A stretch of 64,000 nt of DNA, taken from Clostridia bacterium. GTDB lineage: Bacteria; Bacillota; Clostridia; Oscillospirales; UBA644. The DNA lies in assembly GCA_017621705.1 (NCBI GenBank), contig JAGASR010000028.1, positions 1-64,000 of the forward strand. Direction: 5' to 3'. The position numbers were made by a program, and so were the translations under genes. This document shows, one piece after another, positions 54,871 to 64,000 of the stretch. The notes beneath the pieces were generated by a model that ran no database searches, was not told the origin of the DNA, and saw nothing but the letters and a program-made list of their open reading frames with translations. Position 1 is the stretch's first letter, and each line of letters opens with the position of its first letter.

Positions 54871-56046
54871 TTATTCTGTTACCTGATTTCTGGGAGTATA
54901 GCCAAGTTTTATAAAGTTAACATCATCGGAAAGAGTTTTGGCATTATAGATTATAAGGATCTGATCGGGAGAGAGAGATGCAACATAATCCGTAAGATTC
55001 TGATTAACATAACGAGGGTCGATCATATGGATCGTATCGTAATGAGGGACAAAAAACGGAAGAAGGCAGTGCGTATATGAGTCTTTAATAAGAACAAGAG
55101 TCTTGCCTGTTTCCGCCTCTGTATTGACGGTCATATGCGCAGGGTTACCTGACATGAAATATGCATATTTATCTTTTTTGGAAAGGTACTCTTCGTTATA
55201 AAAAGTATCTTTTACCTCTCCACCGTCGGAAGAAAGAGTATATTTAACGGGTTCTTTATAATCAAAACGGGTTATGGTATCGGGCTCAACGGGGAAATTA
55301 CCTTTTGAATAGAAAGTTCCGTAGAAAGAATCCGAAACATCGACCTGTTCAAACTCAGATATATTCGCAGATTCAAGACCGAATTCTTTGCAGATTTCTT
55401 CATAAGCATAGAATGCCGCAAGTGTTGTCCAGTGGTGGTCGGTACGGTAATAAATATATTCGTCCTTATGAGCTTCAAGAACGGAATAAAGATCGATCGT
55501 ATTGACAGATTCGGGGAGAGAGGAATAGAAGCGGTCGATATAATCTTTCTGATTGGAAAGGACTTCGTCGGTAGTCTCTGTTTCAGCGGGAGCGAATGCG
55601 GGAAGTTTTTCTTTATAAATAGAAAGAGAAGTAGGAACGATCGCCAAAGAAACTGGAACATCCGTCCAGCCTTCGAATTTGGTAAGTGCAGTTATCTGAT
55701 TTTCAAGGCGTTTCTGATCGATATTTTCAAATTTTTCAAGAAGATAACCGTCATCTGCAATATAAACACCGTTAATATCCTTTTTATTAAGAAGAGACAT
55801 AGAAACGACGGTATTTGATTTTACCCAGAAATCACGGAACGGGAACTGGTCGGTAATATACGTTTCAAAATCAGCTTCAAAAGAACCGTCAAAAACACTT
55901 TTTAAAGTTGCTTTCGGCATTTGAGCAAGGATTCTATTTTCACTTTCAGAGAACGAAACATCAGGCATTGCAATAAGTAAAATACCGAATACGAAAACGA
56001 AAATTACAAATAGAATTGAAAGGATGATCTCAGATTTTTTCTGCAT
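54871..56046 (-). CDS. DHHW-family SGNH hydrolase-like protein (AlgX/AlgJ-like)
   Basis: A 391-residue protein with one N-terminal transmembrane helix (about 8-28) and an extracellular domain of the DHHW family. YYRTDHHWTTLAAFYAYEEIC (near 205-225) carries the Asp-His pair of the SGNH-like fold, and VLIKDSYTHCLLPF the probable catalytic Ser region. Relatives acetylate alginate or other extracellular polysaccharides. An MBOAT acyltransferase partner usually lies nearby but is not seen here. The role is likely O-acetylation or esterase action on the cell envelope. Confidence 0.82.
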   Translation of the reverse strand: MQKKSEIILSILFVIFVFVFGILLIAMPDVSFSESENRILAQMPKATLKSVFDGSFEADFETYITDQFPFRDFWVKSNTVVSMSLLNKKDINGVYIADDGYLLEKFENIDQKRLENQITALTKFEGWTDVPVSLAIVPTSLSIYKEKLPAFAPAETETTDEVLSNQKDYIDRFYSSLPESVNTIDLYSVLEAHKDEYIYYRTDHHWTTLAAFYAYEEICKEFGLESANISEFEQVDVSDSFYGTFYSKGNFPVEPDTITRFDYKEPVKYTLSSDGGEVKDTFYNEEYLSKKDKYAYFMSGNPAHMTVNTEAETGKTLVLIKDSYTHCLLPFFVPHYDTIHMIDPRYVNQNLTDYVASLSPDQILIIYNAKTLSDDVNFIKLGYTPRNQVTE

Positions 56047-56149
56047 ATTTAACCCCGTTTTTGTGTTTTAAAAAATAATATTTGTTAATTACGTTATATA
56101 TGACGATAAAATCGCCGATAAGTTCCCAACATATATGAAAATATATTGC

Positions 56150-56178
56150 TTGACAATCGGACAATAATTTGATATAAT
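56150..56178 (+). promoter_or_regulatory. Full-consensus promoter of the amidase gene
   Basis: TTGACA, 17-bp spacer, TATAAT. Confidence 0.88.
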
Positions 56179-56206
56179 AAACGGTATATCAACAATAAAC
56201 TGTCCG

Positions 56207-57406
56207 ATGACAGAAAAAAGGAAGATATTTTTGAGTCACTTGCCCCCTATTCCGCCGTCAAGACAAAGGCAGATCGAACTTGCCAGACAAAGACGGATGT
56301 ATGAACAAAGACAGAGACGAATAAGACAAAGAAGAAGACAGCTCATGCTTATGAGACTGGCATTCTTCGGTTCCATTGCTCTTGTTTGCGTGGTTGCTGT
56401 TTTATTGATAGTTCGATTTATAGACCATAATTCAAAACCGACGATCAATGATGAAGATCAAACGATCGATAATAATCAGGAGATCGTTGAGCAGATTCCG
56501 GAACCGGAAATATCCGAAGAACACGGACCCAAACTCGATCTTTCGGAACTCATAGATCCTGCAACGTTGAACCCCAACGACAAGATCGATCTTGATTATA
56601 AAATTGATCAGGTTCTTCCCAAAGTTTATTATACTTCAGATACACCCTACACTACTTTTGCAACGGACAACCCCGATCTCGGCTCTAATGTCGATACAAA
56701 AGTTATTGTAATTGATGCAGGGCATCAGGAAGGAACAAGGACTTCGGATGTTTGGCTCTCACCGTATATAGATCCTGCAAAAAACTCCTCATGGGTACAT
56801 AATTCTCTGCTGACGATCGGCGCTACAGGTGTTTCAACAAAGATACCCGAATATAAAACAACTCATGAAATAGCAGAAAAGATGAAAGCGGAACTTGAAG
56901 GTCTCGGATATACCGTTTATCTGAGTCATCCCGATATAAAAGAAAAGCTTTCGGGATCACAGAGAGCAGCTGTTGCAAATAAAAACAACGCGGATCTGAT
57001 GATCTCTCTTCACTGCAATTCATTTGACGATGATAAATCACAAAGCGGTGCTTTGGCTCTTGTTCCCCAAATATGGGAGGGATATCCGAGCGAAAGATTA
57101 TCTTATCTTTCAAAGAAAGCTGCGACGGTTCTCCTCGAGGAATATAATAAAGCAACAGGACTTAAAAACAGAGGTATCGACCCGATAACAAAATCCTCGA
57201 TGTTCTCTTTTTGTAAAGTTCCGATTATTCTTTTTGAACTAGGTTTTTCAACTTGTCCGTCAGACGATAAAAACATGAATGATCCTGTTTTTCAGGATAA
57301 GATCGTTGACGGTATGATCGCAGGTATAAACAAATACTTTTCTCTTATCGAGCTTGCAAAGGCCGAAGAAATAATCGTTGATACAGAATCAACTGTTACA
57401 GAATAA
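56207..57406 (+). CDS. Membrane-anchored N-acetylmuramoyl-L-alanine amidase (Amidase_3)
   Basis: A 399-residue cell-wall hydrolase cutting the bond between MurNAc and L-Ala. It has a short very basic cytoplasmic N-terminus (Arg-rich, 20-46), one transmembrane helix (about 50-69), an acidic linker and an Amidase_3 domain (about 165-380). Zinc-site and catalytic motifs are VIVIDAGHQ, TTHEIAEKM, MISLHCNS and ILFELGFSTCP. ATG 56207 lacks a clear RBS; a TTG at 56231 with AAAGGAAG in front is an alternative start that would only remove eight residues. It is monocistronic. Confidence 0.93.
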   Translation: MTEKRKIFLSHLPPIPPSRQRQIELARQRRMYEQRQRRIRQRRRQLMLMRLAFFGSIALVCVVAVLLIVRFIDHNSKPTINDEDQTIDNNQEIVEQIPEPEISEEHGPKLDLSELIDPATLNPNDKIDLDYKIDQVLPKVYYTSDTPYTTFATDNPDLGSNVDTKVIVIDAGHQEGTRTSDVWLSPYIDPAKNSSWVHNSLLTIGATGVSTKIPEYKTTHEIAEKMKAELEGLGYTVYLSHPDIKEKLSGSQRAAVANKNNADLMISLHCNSFDDDKSQSGALALVPQIWEGYPSERLSYLSKKAATVLLEEYNKATGLKNRGIDPITKSSMFSFCKVPIILFELGFSTCPSDDKNMNDPVFQDKIVDGMIAGINKYFSLIELAKAEEIIVDTESTVTE

Positions 57407-57420
57407 AATATATAAAATTA

Positions 57421-57450
57421 CGGCGATCGGCGTTATACCGATCGCCGTTT
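57421..57450. terminator. Bidirectional terminator between amidase and galK
   Basis: CGGCGATCGG / CCGATCGCCG with a CGTTATA loop then TTT. Confidence 0.88.
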
Positions 57451-57471
57451 CATTACGCGAAAAGGTCTGAA

Positions 57472-58656
57472 TTATAAAATTTCACGTCCGCCGTCGCCAA
57501 CTTCGGAAACATAGAACGAGGGAGCGATACCGGTTCTTGCTTCGTAATTTGCACCGACTTCAGAGATAAACTTATCAACAGCTTCATCGGCAACAATGCT
57601 TACAGTACATCCGCCGAAGCCCGCGCCGGTCATACGGGAACCGATACAACCTTCGATCTTGAGGCTCTCTTCGACCATAACGTCAAGATGAGTACCGGTA
57701 ACTTCGTAAAGGTCACGAAGAGAGATATGAGAAGCGGTCATAAGGTTACCGAATGCACGAAGATCGCCTTCGGAAAGAGCTTCTACGGATTTAAGAACAC
57801 GGTCACATTCGTAAACAACGTGTTCCGCACGAATACGACAGAGATCGTCGATAATAAGAGCTTTGCCGTTTTCGAACTGTTCAGCAGTTATATCACGGAG
57901 GCATTCAGCATCGGGATAAGCAAGTTTGAGCTGTTCGAGAGCTTCTTCACACTGAGCACGACGTTCGTTATATTTGGATTCTGCAAGAGAACGTTTCTTG
58001 TTGGTATTACCGATAACAACTTTGTAACCTTTGAGTTCAAGGGGTACATATTTGAAAGAAAGATCTTTGCAGTCAAGGAAAATAGCATGATTTTTTCTGC
58101 CCATAGCGGAAGCAAACTGGTCCATAATGCCGCAGTTAACGCCGCAGTAGGTATTTTCAGCTTTCTGAGAGATCTTTGCAAGTTCGATCATGTTGGGCTT
58201 TTCGGTAGCGCCGTTTTCATGAGAGAAAGTTGCGAGGACAAGAGACATAACAACTTCAATTGCAGCAGAAGAAGAAAGACCTGCGCCAAAGGGGACAGTG
58301 TCGTGATAAAGAATATCACAGGACTGGATATCATAACCTGCCTGCTGCATTACATATGCAACACCTGCCTGGTAGTTACCCCAGGGAATATCTTTATATT
58401 CGCCGAGCTTTTTGATATCAAGACTTACCCTGTCGGGAAGGTCGGTTGCCGCAACGCGGATAAGACCGGAATCGGTTTTTCTTACCGCAACGGTAGAACA
58501 CTGAGTGAGAGCAGCGGGGAAAACAAAACCGCCGTTATAGTCGGTATGTTCGCCGATAAGATTGACTCTGCCGGGAGAAGAGAAGATTCTTACGTCAGAA
58601 GCATCTCCGCCGTATATTTCTGTAAATTTCGCGATAAGTCCGTTTTTGTCTAACAT
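57472..58656 (-). CDS. galK: Galactokinase
   Basis: A 394-residue GHMP kinase phosphorylating galactose to galactose-1-phosphate in the Leloir pathway. The galactokinase signature is PGRVNLIGEHTDYNGGFV. The ATP motif is VPFGAGLSSSAAIEV, and the third motif GSRMTGAGFGGCTVSIV is near the C-terminus. Length is normal. No galT or galE is adjacent, so the rest of the pathway is elsewhere. Confidence 0.97.
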   Translation of the reverse strand: MLDKNGLIAKFTEIYGGDASDVRIFSSPGRVNLIGEHTDYNGGFVFPAALTQCSTVAVRKTDSGLIRVAATDLPDRVSLDIKKLGEYKDIPWGNYQAGVAYVMQQAGYDIQSCDILYHDTVPFGAGLSSSAAIEVVMSLVLATFSHENGATEKPNMIELAKISQKAENTYCGVNCGIMDQFASAMGRKNHAIFLDCKDLSFKYVPLELKGYKVVIGNTNKKRSLAESKYNERRAQCEEALEQLKLAYPDAECLRDITAEQFENGKALIIDDLCRIRAEHVVYECDRVLKSVEALSEGDLRAFGNLMTASHISLRDLYEVTGTHLDVMVEESLKIEGCIGSRMTGAGFGGCTVSIVADEAVDKFISEVGANYEARTGIAPSFYVSEVGDGGREIL

Positions 58657-58787
58657 ATAATGCCATACCTTTCATGTCTGTAATAATGACATCTTAAATT
58701 CTTTTTATTTGTTTTTACTCGTACATTATACATTATACTACAAAAAAATAAAAAAATCAATAGCTATAACAGAAAAGAACGATATAT

Positions 58788-59219
58788 TTACATTAAATTT
58801 TTCAGATCGGGGATCATAGAGACGTAAATATCGTGTATTTTTATCTTTATTTTCTCCAGGTTACGTATCAGATCTTCGTTTTCAAAAAATTCGGAGGTAT
58901 TTCTTTTCAGGAAATACGCGTCCGTTTCATATATAAGGTCTCGTATTTCATCGACAGCTTTATCATGAATAAAAACCGAGATCGTATTTTCTTTACGAAT
59001 AAACTCATCGGAAAAATCTTTATATAAAGATAACGCTTCCTCGAAACTTTCTTTTGAGATACTTTCTGTTATACGGTCTATGCTTTTGCAAAGAGCATCG
59101 GACGTTTTTTTAAGATAAATCAGTTCGACCGTGATTGCGACCGAAGCCAACACCACAAGGACAACAGCCAGGATAATTCTGCTTTTCATAAAATTCAGAT
59201 ACCGTCCTTTAAGATCCAT
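58788..59219 (-). CDS. DUF4363 membrane protein, partner of DUF421
   Basis: A 143-residue protein with one N-terminal transmembrane helix (about 14-33) and a helical extracellular domain, matching the DUF4363 family, which is regularly paired with DUF421 in Clostridia. Function is unknown. Its start overlaps the end of the DUF421 gene by 25 bases; a second ATG at 59189 (MKSRIILAV) without overlap is also possible. Confidence 0.78.
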   Translation of the reverse strand: MDLKGRYLNFMKSRIILAVVLVVLASVAITVELIYLKKTSDALCKSIDRITESISKESFEEALSLYKDFSDEFIRKENTISVFIHDKAVDEIRDLIYETDAYFLKRNTSEFFENEDLIRNLEKIKIKIHDIYVSMIPDLKNLM

Positions 59220-59833
59220 TCCGTATTTCCACTATTTCGAATACACAAAAACACATCGTCAAAACTTTTCGCTTTATGTTTTTTTGCTTCGCAAAGAAGT
59301 TGTTTTTCTGAGATTTGAGCCTTTAACAGATTATCTGTAAGCAGTTTACCATCAACAATAAGAGGATACGGTACGGAATTCTGCTCGGTACCATTTTTTA
59401 AAATCACGCTCATTTTGCCGCTTGTTTCAAGAATACAGAATTTTACATCATTTATATCCATCGCGCCGTTCTGACGTATCTCTTCATAGAGTTCGCTGAT
59501 TGTAAGCTGTGTTTTTTTCATTTCGGACTGATTTATAACTCCGTTTTCAACGATTATATTATATTGCCCTGCAAGGACACGTTCGACCGATCTGCTTTTC
59601 AAAGAAATTACAGCAGAGAATATTTCCAGGGAAATAAGAACCGTTATTGCAACAACGATATTGACGATAGGATATTCTCTGTCCTGCATGGGAATTGTTG
59701 CGAGTTCAGAAATGATGATTGTTATGACAAGTTCGGAAGGCTCTAGCTCGCCGATCTGTCTTTTACCCATGAGACGTATCGCCAATATTGTAAGAATATA
59801 AAAAAAGAAAGTTCTGAGTAGAACTATTGACAA
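59195..59833 (-). CDS. DUF421 (YetF/YrbG-type) membrane protein
   Basis: A 212-residue protein with two to three N-terminal transmembrane helices (about 5-80) and a soluble C-terminal domain. Diagnostic motifs are LAIRLMGKRQIGELEPSELV, IVENGVINQSEMKK and SVPYPLIVDGKL. The family is widespread in spore-forming Firmicutes and connected to spore or membrane functions, without a defined activity. It is coupled to the downstream DUF4363 gene. Confidence 0.92.
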   Translation of the reverse strand: MSIVLLRTFFFYILTILAIRLMGKRQIGELEPSELVITIIISELATIPMQDREYPIVNIVVAITVLISLEIFSAVISLKSRSVERVLAGQYNIIVENGVINQSEMKKTQLTISELYEEIRQNGAMDINDVKFCILETSGKMSVILKNGTEQNSVPYPLIVDGKLLTDNLLKAQISEKQLLCEAKKHKAKSFDDVFLCIRNSGNTEWILKDGI

Positions 59834-59850
59834 ATATTTCCGCTCCCCTC

Positions 59851-59879
59851 TTGATTTTTAAGTAAAAATAAGATATAAT
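59851..59879 (+). promoter_or_regulatory. Promoter of the araB-GH127 operon
   Basis: TTGATT, 17-bp spacer, TATAAT; RBS ATGGAGG before the araB start. Confidence 0.75.
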
Positions 59880-59931
59880 TAAAGAAAACGATCTGAATCA
59901 TAATTATCGTTTCTATTATGGAGGTTTTTTT

Positions 59932-61596
59932 ATGAAATATTCTATTGGCATAGATTTTGGTACACTTTCCGGCAGAGCGGCTCTTTTTGAAGTAGGAAAT
60001 TCAAAAGAGATCTGCTGTTCCGTTCTTGAATATCCTCATGCGGTAATCGACACGGGTTCCGAATATGCGGAAAAGCTTTTCGGTGGTCTTCCGCAGGATT
60101 TTGCACTTGAACATCCGCAGGATTATCTTGACGTTCTTGCGACAACCATTCCCGATGTTATCAAAAAAGGCAGAATAGATCCGAAAGATATTATAGGTAT
60201 CGGTATCGACTTTACGGCATGCACAATGCTCCCCGTTAAAAACGATGGTACTCCCCTTTGCTTTATAGATAAATATAAAAATAATCCGTATGCATATATA
60301 AAACTCTGGAAGCACCACGCAGCTCAGGATAAAGCAAACAAGCTCAACGAGATTGCTGCTGAACGCGGTGAAAAATGGCTTTCTTCATACGGTGGAAAGA
60401 TCTCTTCCGAATGGATGTTCCCGAAGATCTGGGAAACTCTCGACAAAGCCCCCGAGATTTACGAAGAGGCAGACTGTTTTGTTGAAGCCGCCGACTGGGT
60501 AATATGGCAGCTTTGCGGCAAACAGACAAAGAACTCCTGTACCGCAGGCTACAAAGCTATGTGGAACAAAAAAGAAGGTTACCCCTCACCTGAATTCTTT
60601 GCGGCACTTGATAAGAGACTCGAAAATGTAATCGAAGAAAAATTCTCCTGCCCCGTTTCTCCTCTCGGACAGAAAGCAGGCGAAGTCACAGCTAAAGCAG
60701 CAGAACTCACAGGTCTTTGCGAAGGCACGGCTGTTGCTGTTGCGAACGTCGATGCGCATGTCACCGTTCCCGCGCTCGGTATGAGAGAAACAGGCAAGAT
60801 GCTCATGATAATGGGCACATCGACCTGCCATATGCTTCTTTCCGATGAAGATAAATATGTTCCCGGTATTTGCGGATCTGTTGAAGACGGTATTCTTCCC
60901 GGAATGATCGGATATGAAGCAGGTCAGAGCTGTGTCGGCGATCATTTTGCTTGGTTTACCGAAAATCTTCTCAATGCAGAGCTTAAAGCAGAAGCAGAAG
61001 GAAGAAAGATCGCACCTCAGCAGCTTCTTGCAGAAAAAGCTGCTCTTATCCCTGCAGGTAAGAGCGGTCTTCTTGCTCTTGACTGGTGGAACGGCAACCG
61101 CTCGATTCTTGTTGACGTTGACCTTACCGGTATGATACTCGGTATGACGCTTGCAACAAAGCCCGAAGAAATTTATAAAGCACTCGTTGAGGCTACGGCA
61201 TACGGAACAAGAATGATTATTGAAAACTATACCGAACACGGTGTTCCCGTAACAGGTCTTTACGCGGCAGGCGGTATCGCAGTAAAGAGCCCCGAAACAA
61301 TGCAGATATACGCAGACGTTACAGGTCTTGAAATCAAGATTGCAGGATCTTCTCAGGCGCCCGCTCTCGGTTCCGCAATATTCGGTGCTGTTGCGGCAGG
61401 CAAAGAAAACGGCGGTTACGATACAGTTTACGAAGCGGCTGAAAAGATGGGAAGCCTCAGCGATAAAGTATATAGACCCAACCCCTCCGAAAAAGCTGTT
61501 TACGACAAACTTTTTGCGGAATACAAAAAACTTCACGATTACTTCGGTCGCGGAGAAAACGATGTTATGAAAAACCTCAAAAAGCTTAAAGACTAA
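59932..61596 (+). CDS. araB: Ribulokinase
   Basis: A 554-residue FGGY-family kinase phosphorylating L-ribulose in arabinose catabolism. The N-terminus has [18 protein letters not shown], the family pattern with its phosphate-binding Asp-Phe-Gly-Thr. Next come [22 protein letters not shown], the mid signature [13 protein letters not shown] and [10 protein letters not shown], and in the C-terminal half [19 protein letters not shown]. It is followed 13 bases later by a GH127 beta-L-arabinofuranosidase, so one transcript couples release of arabinose with its phosphorylation. No araA or araD is in the window. Confidence 0.95.
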   Translation: MKYSIGIDFGTLSGRAALFEVGNSKEICCSVLEYPHAVIDTGSEYAEKLFGGLPQDFALEHPQDYLDVLATTIPDVIKKGRIDPKDIIGIGIDFTACTMLPVKNDGTPLCFIDKYKNNPYAYIKLWKHHAAQDKANKLNEIAAERGEKWLSSYGGKISSEWMFPKIWETLDKAPEIYEEADCFVEAADWVIWQLCGKQTKNSCTAGYKAMWNKKEGYPSPEFFAALDKRLENVIEEKFSCPVSPLGQKAGEVTAKAAELTGLCEGTAVAVANVDAHVTVPALGMRETGKMLMIMGTSTCHMLLSDEDKYVPGICGSVEDGILPGMIGYEAGQSCVGDHFAWFTENLLNAELKAEAEGRKIAPQQLLAEKAALIPAGKSGLLALDWWNGNRSILVDVDLTGMILGMTLATKPEEIYKALVEATAYGTRMIIENYTEHGVPVTGLYAAGGIAVKSPETMQIYADVTGLEIKIAGSSQAPALGSAIFGAVAAGKENGGYDTVYEAAEKMGSLSDKVYRPNPSEKAVYDKLFAEYKKLHDYFGRGENDVMKNLKKLKD

Positions 61597-61609
61597 GGAG
61601 ATATGTATC

Positions 61610-63511
61610 ATGAAAAAAATGGATAGAATAAGCATTACGGGATATAAGCCTTCGGGTTTTGTTAAGAAATATCAGGAACTTATTCACGATATCATGATCC
61701 CCTATCAGTACAGAGTTCTTTCGAATCAGGAGCCCAACGTCAGCAAAAGTAATGTTATCGAAAACTTTAAAAATGCGGCAAAGGCACTTCGCGGAGAAAA
61801 ACACGACAGTTTCTACGGCATGGTTTTCCAGGACAGCGACGCAGGTAAATTCATTGAAGCTGCGGCTTATTCCCTTGCTACATTCCAGGATAAAGAGCTT
61901 GAAAAAATAATTGATGAATTTATAGATATAATTGCCGAAGCTCAGGACGAAGACGGATATCTGAACACAAGATTTACCGTTCAAGAAAAAGAAAAACGCT
62001 GGGAAAACCTTCTTGAAGCGCATGAGCTTTATTGCGCAGGACATATGATGGAAGGTGCCTGTGCGTATTACGAAGCGACAGGCAAGCGCAAATTCCTCGA
62101 TGTAATGGAAAGAAACGCTGAACATATTTATAATAAATTTATCGTAAACAAAGCCGAAGGCTATCCCGGTCACCCCGAGATCGAGCTTGCGCTGATGAAA
62201 ATGTACAGACTTACGGGAAACGAGCATTGTCTCGATCTTGCAAAGCATTTCATCGATTGCAGAGGCGTTGATCCTCATTTTTACGAAAAAGAAAGAAAAG
62301 CACGTTCATGGGTCGTCTGGGGAAGCAATCCTTCGAACTATGAATATCAGCAGAACAATAAGCCCGTAAGAGAGCTGAGCGAAGCTACGGGCCACTCCGT
62401 AAGAGCGGCATATCTTTATACGGGTATGGCAGACCTTGCTTCCGAAACCGATGACAAAGAACTTTTTGATGCCTGCAGAAGACTTTGGGATAACATCGTT
62501 GAAAAAAGAATGTATGTCACGGGCGGCATAGGTTCCACACACCACGGTGAAGCATTTACAAAGGATTACGATCTGCCGTCTGATACAGCATACGCCGAGA
62601 CCTGCGCATCGATCGCACTCATGTTTTTTGCATCAAGAATGCTTGAAAATGAGATCAAGGGCGAATATGCGGATGTTATGGAACTTGCTTTTTACAACAC
62701 CGTTCTTGCAGGCATTCAGATCGACGGAAAGAGATATTTTTATGTAAATCCGCTTGAATCTATCCCCGGTATTTCAGGTCAGGTTACATCCCACAGCCAT
62801 GTTAAGATAACGAGACCCGGATGGTACGACTGTGCTTGCTGTCCCCCGAATGCGGCAAGACTTATTGCGTCCCTCGGTCAGTATGCATACAGCGAAAAAG
62901 ACGATACTGCTTTCTGCCATATGTATGCTTCGGGCGATGTTGAATTCAAAAACGGTCTGAAGATCGAATGTAAGACAGAATATCCGTACGAAAATACCGT
63001 AAATTATAAAATTAACGGCAACGGAAATATGGCGATCAGAATTCCGAACTGGAGCGAAAAATACACCGTAAACAAGAACGGTGCGGAAATCAACCCCGAA
63101 AATAAAGACGGATATATCTATATTCCCGTTTGTGACGGCGACGAGATCGGAATTGAACTCGATATGACTCCGAGATACATCTATGCTTCCGAAAAAATAC
63201 CCTACCTCACAGGCAAGGTTGCAATAGCTGTCGGTCCTACAGTATACTGTTTTGAAGGTGTTGACAATGACGGAGACGTTTTCTCTCTTTCTGTCGACAC
63301 AAGTAAACTCCCCGTTGTCGAAGAATACGATAACGATCTTCTCGGCGGCACTCGCAAAATGACAGTCAAAGGCTTCAAGAAAGAAGCGCAGAAAGGGCTT
63401 TACACATCAAAAGCTCCTACATATACAGAAAAAGATCTGACAGCGATCCCCTATCATCTCTGGGCAAACAGAGGCGAAAACCAGATGAGAGTCTGGATGA
63501 CAGAAAAATAA
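61610..63511 (+). CDS. Beta-L-arabinofuranosidase, GH127 (DUF1680)
   Basis: A 633-residue GH127 enzyme of the HypBA1 type. Zinc and catalytic motifs are clear: DTAYAETCASIALM (Glu and Cys), SHSHVKITRPGWYDCACCPP, with the nucleophilic Cys in the CACCPPN segment. The N-terminal (alpha/alpha)6 barrel has QDEDGYLNTRF and AHELYCAGHMMEGACAYYEATG. C-terminal beta-sandwich domains include IRIPNWSEKYTVNKNG. No signal peptide, so cytoplasmic. It would release L-arabinose for araB. RBS AAGGAGATA. Confidence 0.95.
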   Translation: MKKMDRISITGYKPSGFVKKYQELIHDIMIPYQYRVLSNQEPNVSKSNVIENFKNAAKALRGEKHDSFYGMVFQDSDAGKFIEAAAYSLATFQDKELEKIIDEFIDIIAEAQDEDGYLNTRFTVQEKEKRWENLLEAHELYCAGHMMEGACAYYEATGKRKFLDVMERNAEHIYNKFIVNKAEGYPGHPEIELALMKMYRLTGNEHCLDLAKHFIDCRGVDPHFYEKERKARSWVVWGSNPSNYEYQQNNKPVRELSEATGHSVRAAYLYTGMADLASETDDKELFDACRRLWDNIVEKRMYVTGGIGSTHHGEAFTKDYDLPSDTAYAETCASIALMFFASRMLENEIKGEYADVMELAFYNTVLAGIQIDGKRYFYVNPLESIPGISGQVTSHSHVKITRPGWYDCACCPPNAARLIASLGQYAYSEKDDTAFCHMYASGDVEFKNGLKIECKTEYPYENTVNYKINGNGNMAIRIPNWSEKYTVNKNGAEINPENKDGYIYIPVCDGDEIGIELDMTPRYIYASEKIPYLTGKVAIAVGPTVYCFEGVDNDGDVFSLSVDTSKLPVVEEYDNDLLGGTRKMTVKGFKKEAQKGLYTSKAPTYTEKDLTAIPYHLWANRGENQMRVWMTEK

Positions 63512-63521
63512 ATATACAGAA

Positions 63522-63548
63522 AAGAACTCCGAGATACTCGGAGTTCTT
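63522..63548 (+). terminator. Terminator of the araB-GH127 operon
   Basis: AAGAACTCCGAG / CTCGGAGTTCTT, perfect 12-bp stem, then ATTTTAT. Confidence 0.9.
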
Positions 63549-63589
63549 ATTTTATAAAAAATTGGAGGATTATAAGTTTTTGTTATACC

Positions 63590-64000
63590 TTAGGGAACAT
63601 TTATGTATTCCGGATTAAATAAACCTTCATTTTCAGTTGCAAGGAGGGTTCCGTCTGTTTTTCTTACAATAATAACAGGACCTTTTGATCCCCATTGAAA
63701 CACAAAATCTTCAACATCGGTAAATGTTTTTGCTATCTCTATTGCTGCTTCAACTTTATCAATGTTTTCATCTGTAACGATTCCCTCTGGCAAATTACCG
63801 AAGATCATTTGACCGTCTTTTGTTACCGCAACAGGAAAATCCCCGTTTCTCTTGCCTAAATCAACGAAATTAAAGATATCGAACATCTTTATGTTTTCAT
63901 GATCAAAATCTGTTCCTAAAGACAAAAGTTTTCCGTCTGATGTCAAAGCAAGAATAAAATTATCGCACATACGATAATCGACAATATCGGTCCATTCTTC
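63590..64000 (-). CDS. RCC1-like repeat protein, C-terminal part (5' end beyond window)
   Basis: The frame continues without a stop to the end of the window on the minus strand, so the ATG at 63970 is probably internal. Repeated units such as MCDNFILALTSDGKLLSLGT, VAVTKDGQMIFGN and IVRKTDGTLLATEN recur about every 50 residues. They resemble RCC1-type beta-propeller blades (phrase: x-ALxxDGxLxxxG). The full protein is probably a larger surface or regulatory propeller. No further call is possible. Confidence 0.7.
   Translation of the reverse strand, partial: EEWTDIVDYRMCDNFILALTSDGKLLSLGTDFDHENIKMFDIFNFVDLGKRNGDFPVAVTKDGQMIFGNLPEGIVTDENIDKVEAAIEIAKTFTDVEDFVFQWGSKGPVIIVRKTDGTLLATENEGLFNPEYINVP

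Noticed and set aside
60586..61635. 349-codon minus-strand frame opposite araB
   Set aside because: Antisense to AraB; no family resemblance.

Overview
The window reads as chromosomal DNA of an anaerobic, Gram-positive, low-to-moderate-GC member of the Clostridia, probably a gut or rumen carbohydrate degrader. This rests on gene families and signals rather than a marker gene: lipobox lipoproteins, NPxTG-type sortase tails, a lysine riboswitch, TrmK/Nif3, DUF1858, DUF134/NifX, UxuA, FucI, AraB and GH29/GH127 glycosidases. No rRNA, tRNA or CRISPR array was seen.

Layout. 1-3250 is the right end of an integrated mobilizable element (relaxase C-terminus, TnpW-like protein, large serine recombinase) that abuts the 3' end of nif3. 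3291-17547 is a long minus-strand run: PBP1A, then GH29 fucosidase, a LamG surface protein, and an amino-sugar-like cassette (SIS isomerase, long ROK kinase, PIG-L deacetylase, solute-binding lipoprotein), ending in DUF1858, trmK and nif3. 17797-21046 holds a MazF toxin without a visible antitoxin, a strongly promoted CBM9-like wall protein, an interspersed GC-rich repeat and an HTH regulator. 21228-26691 holds a GH127 enzyme and a lysine-riboswitch-controlled asd-dapA-dapB-ACT operon. 26768-30942 is queA, an AlkZ-like glycosylase, tgt and a sortase-type surface protein. 30994-43105 is the most striking region: eight consecutive paralogous solute-binding lipoproteins with no permease or ATPase, arranged in about six transcription units by consensus promoters and related hairpin terminators. 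43248-51508 holds a DUF4838 enzyme, a metallopeptidase lipoprotein, uxuA, an FxLYD-type lipoprotein and fucI. 51843-54256 holds xpt and a DUF134 / siroheme-ferredoxin / NifX operon. In that operon a His/Cys metal-binding tail is separated from NifX by a single in-frame UAG. 54304-64000 holds an ECF S component, a DHHW protein, a cell-wall amidase, galK, a DUF421/DUF4363 pair, araB, a second GH127 and a partial RCC1-like gene.

How the genes fit together. The glycosidases (GH29, two GH127, DUF4838) carry no signal peptide, so they probably act in the cytoplasm on imported oligosaccharides. FucI, AraB, GalK, UxuA and the SIS/ROK/PIG-L set would feed fucose, arabinose, galactose, uronates and amino sugars into central metabolism. 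Nine solute-binding lipoproteins (eight in the array, one in the amino-sugar cassette) would capture substrates, but the membrane transport components must lie outside the window. All functional calls are by reading motifs and families; no database search was run.
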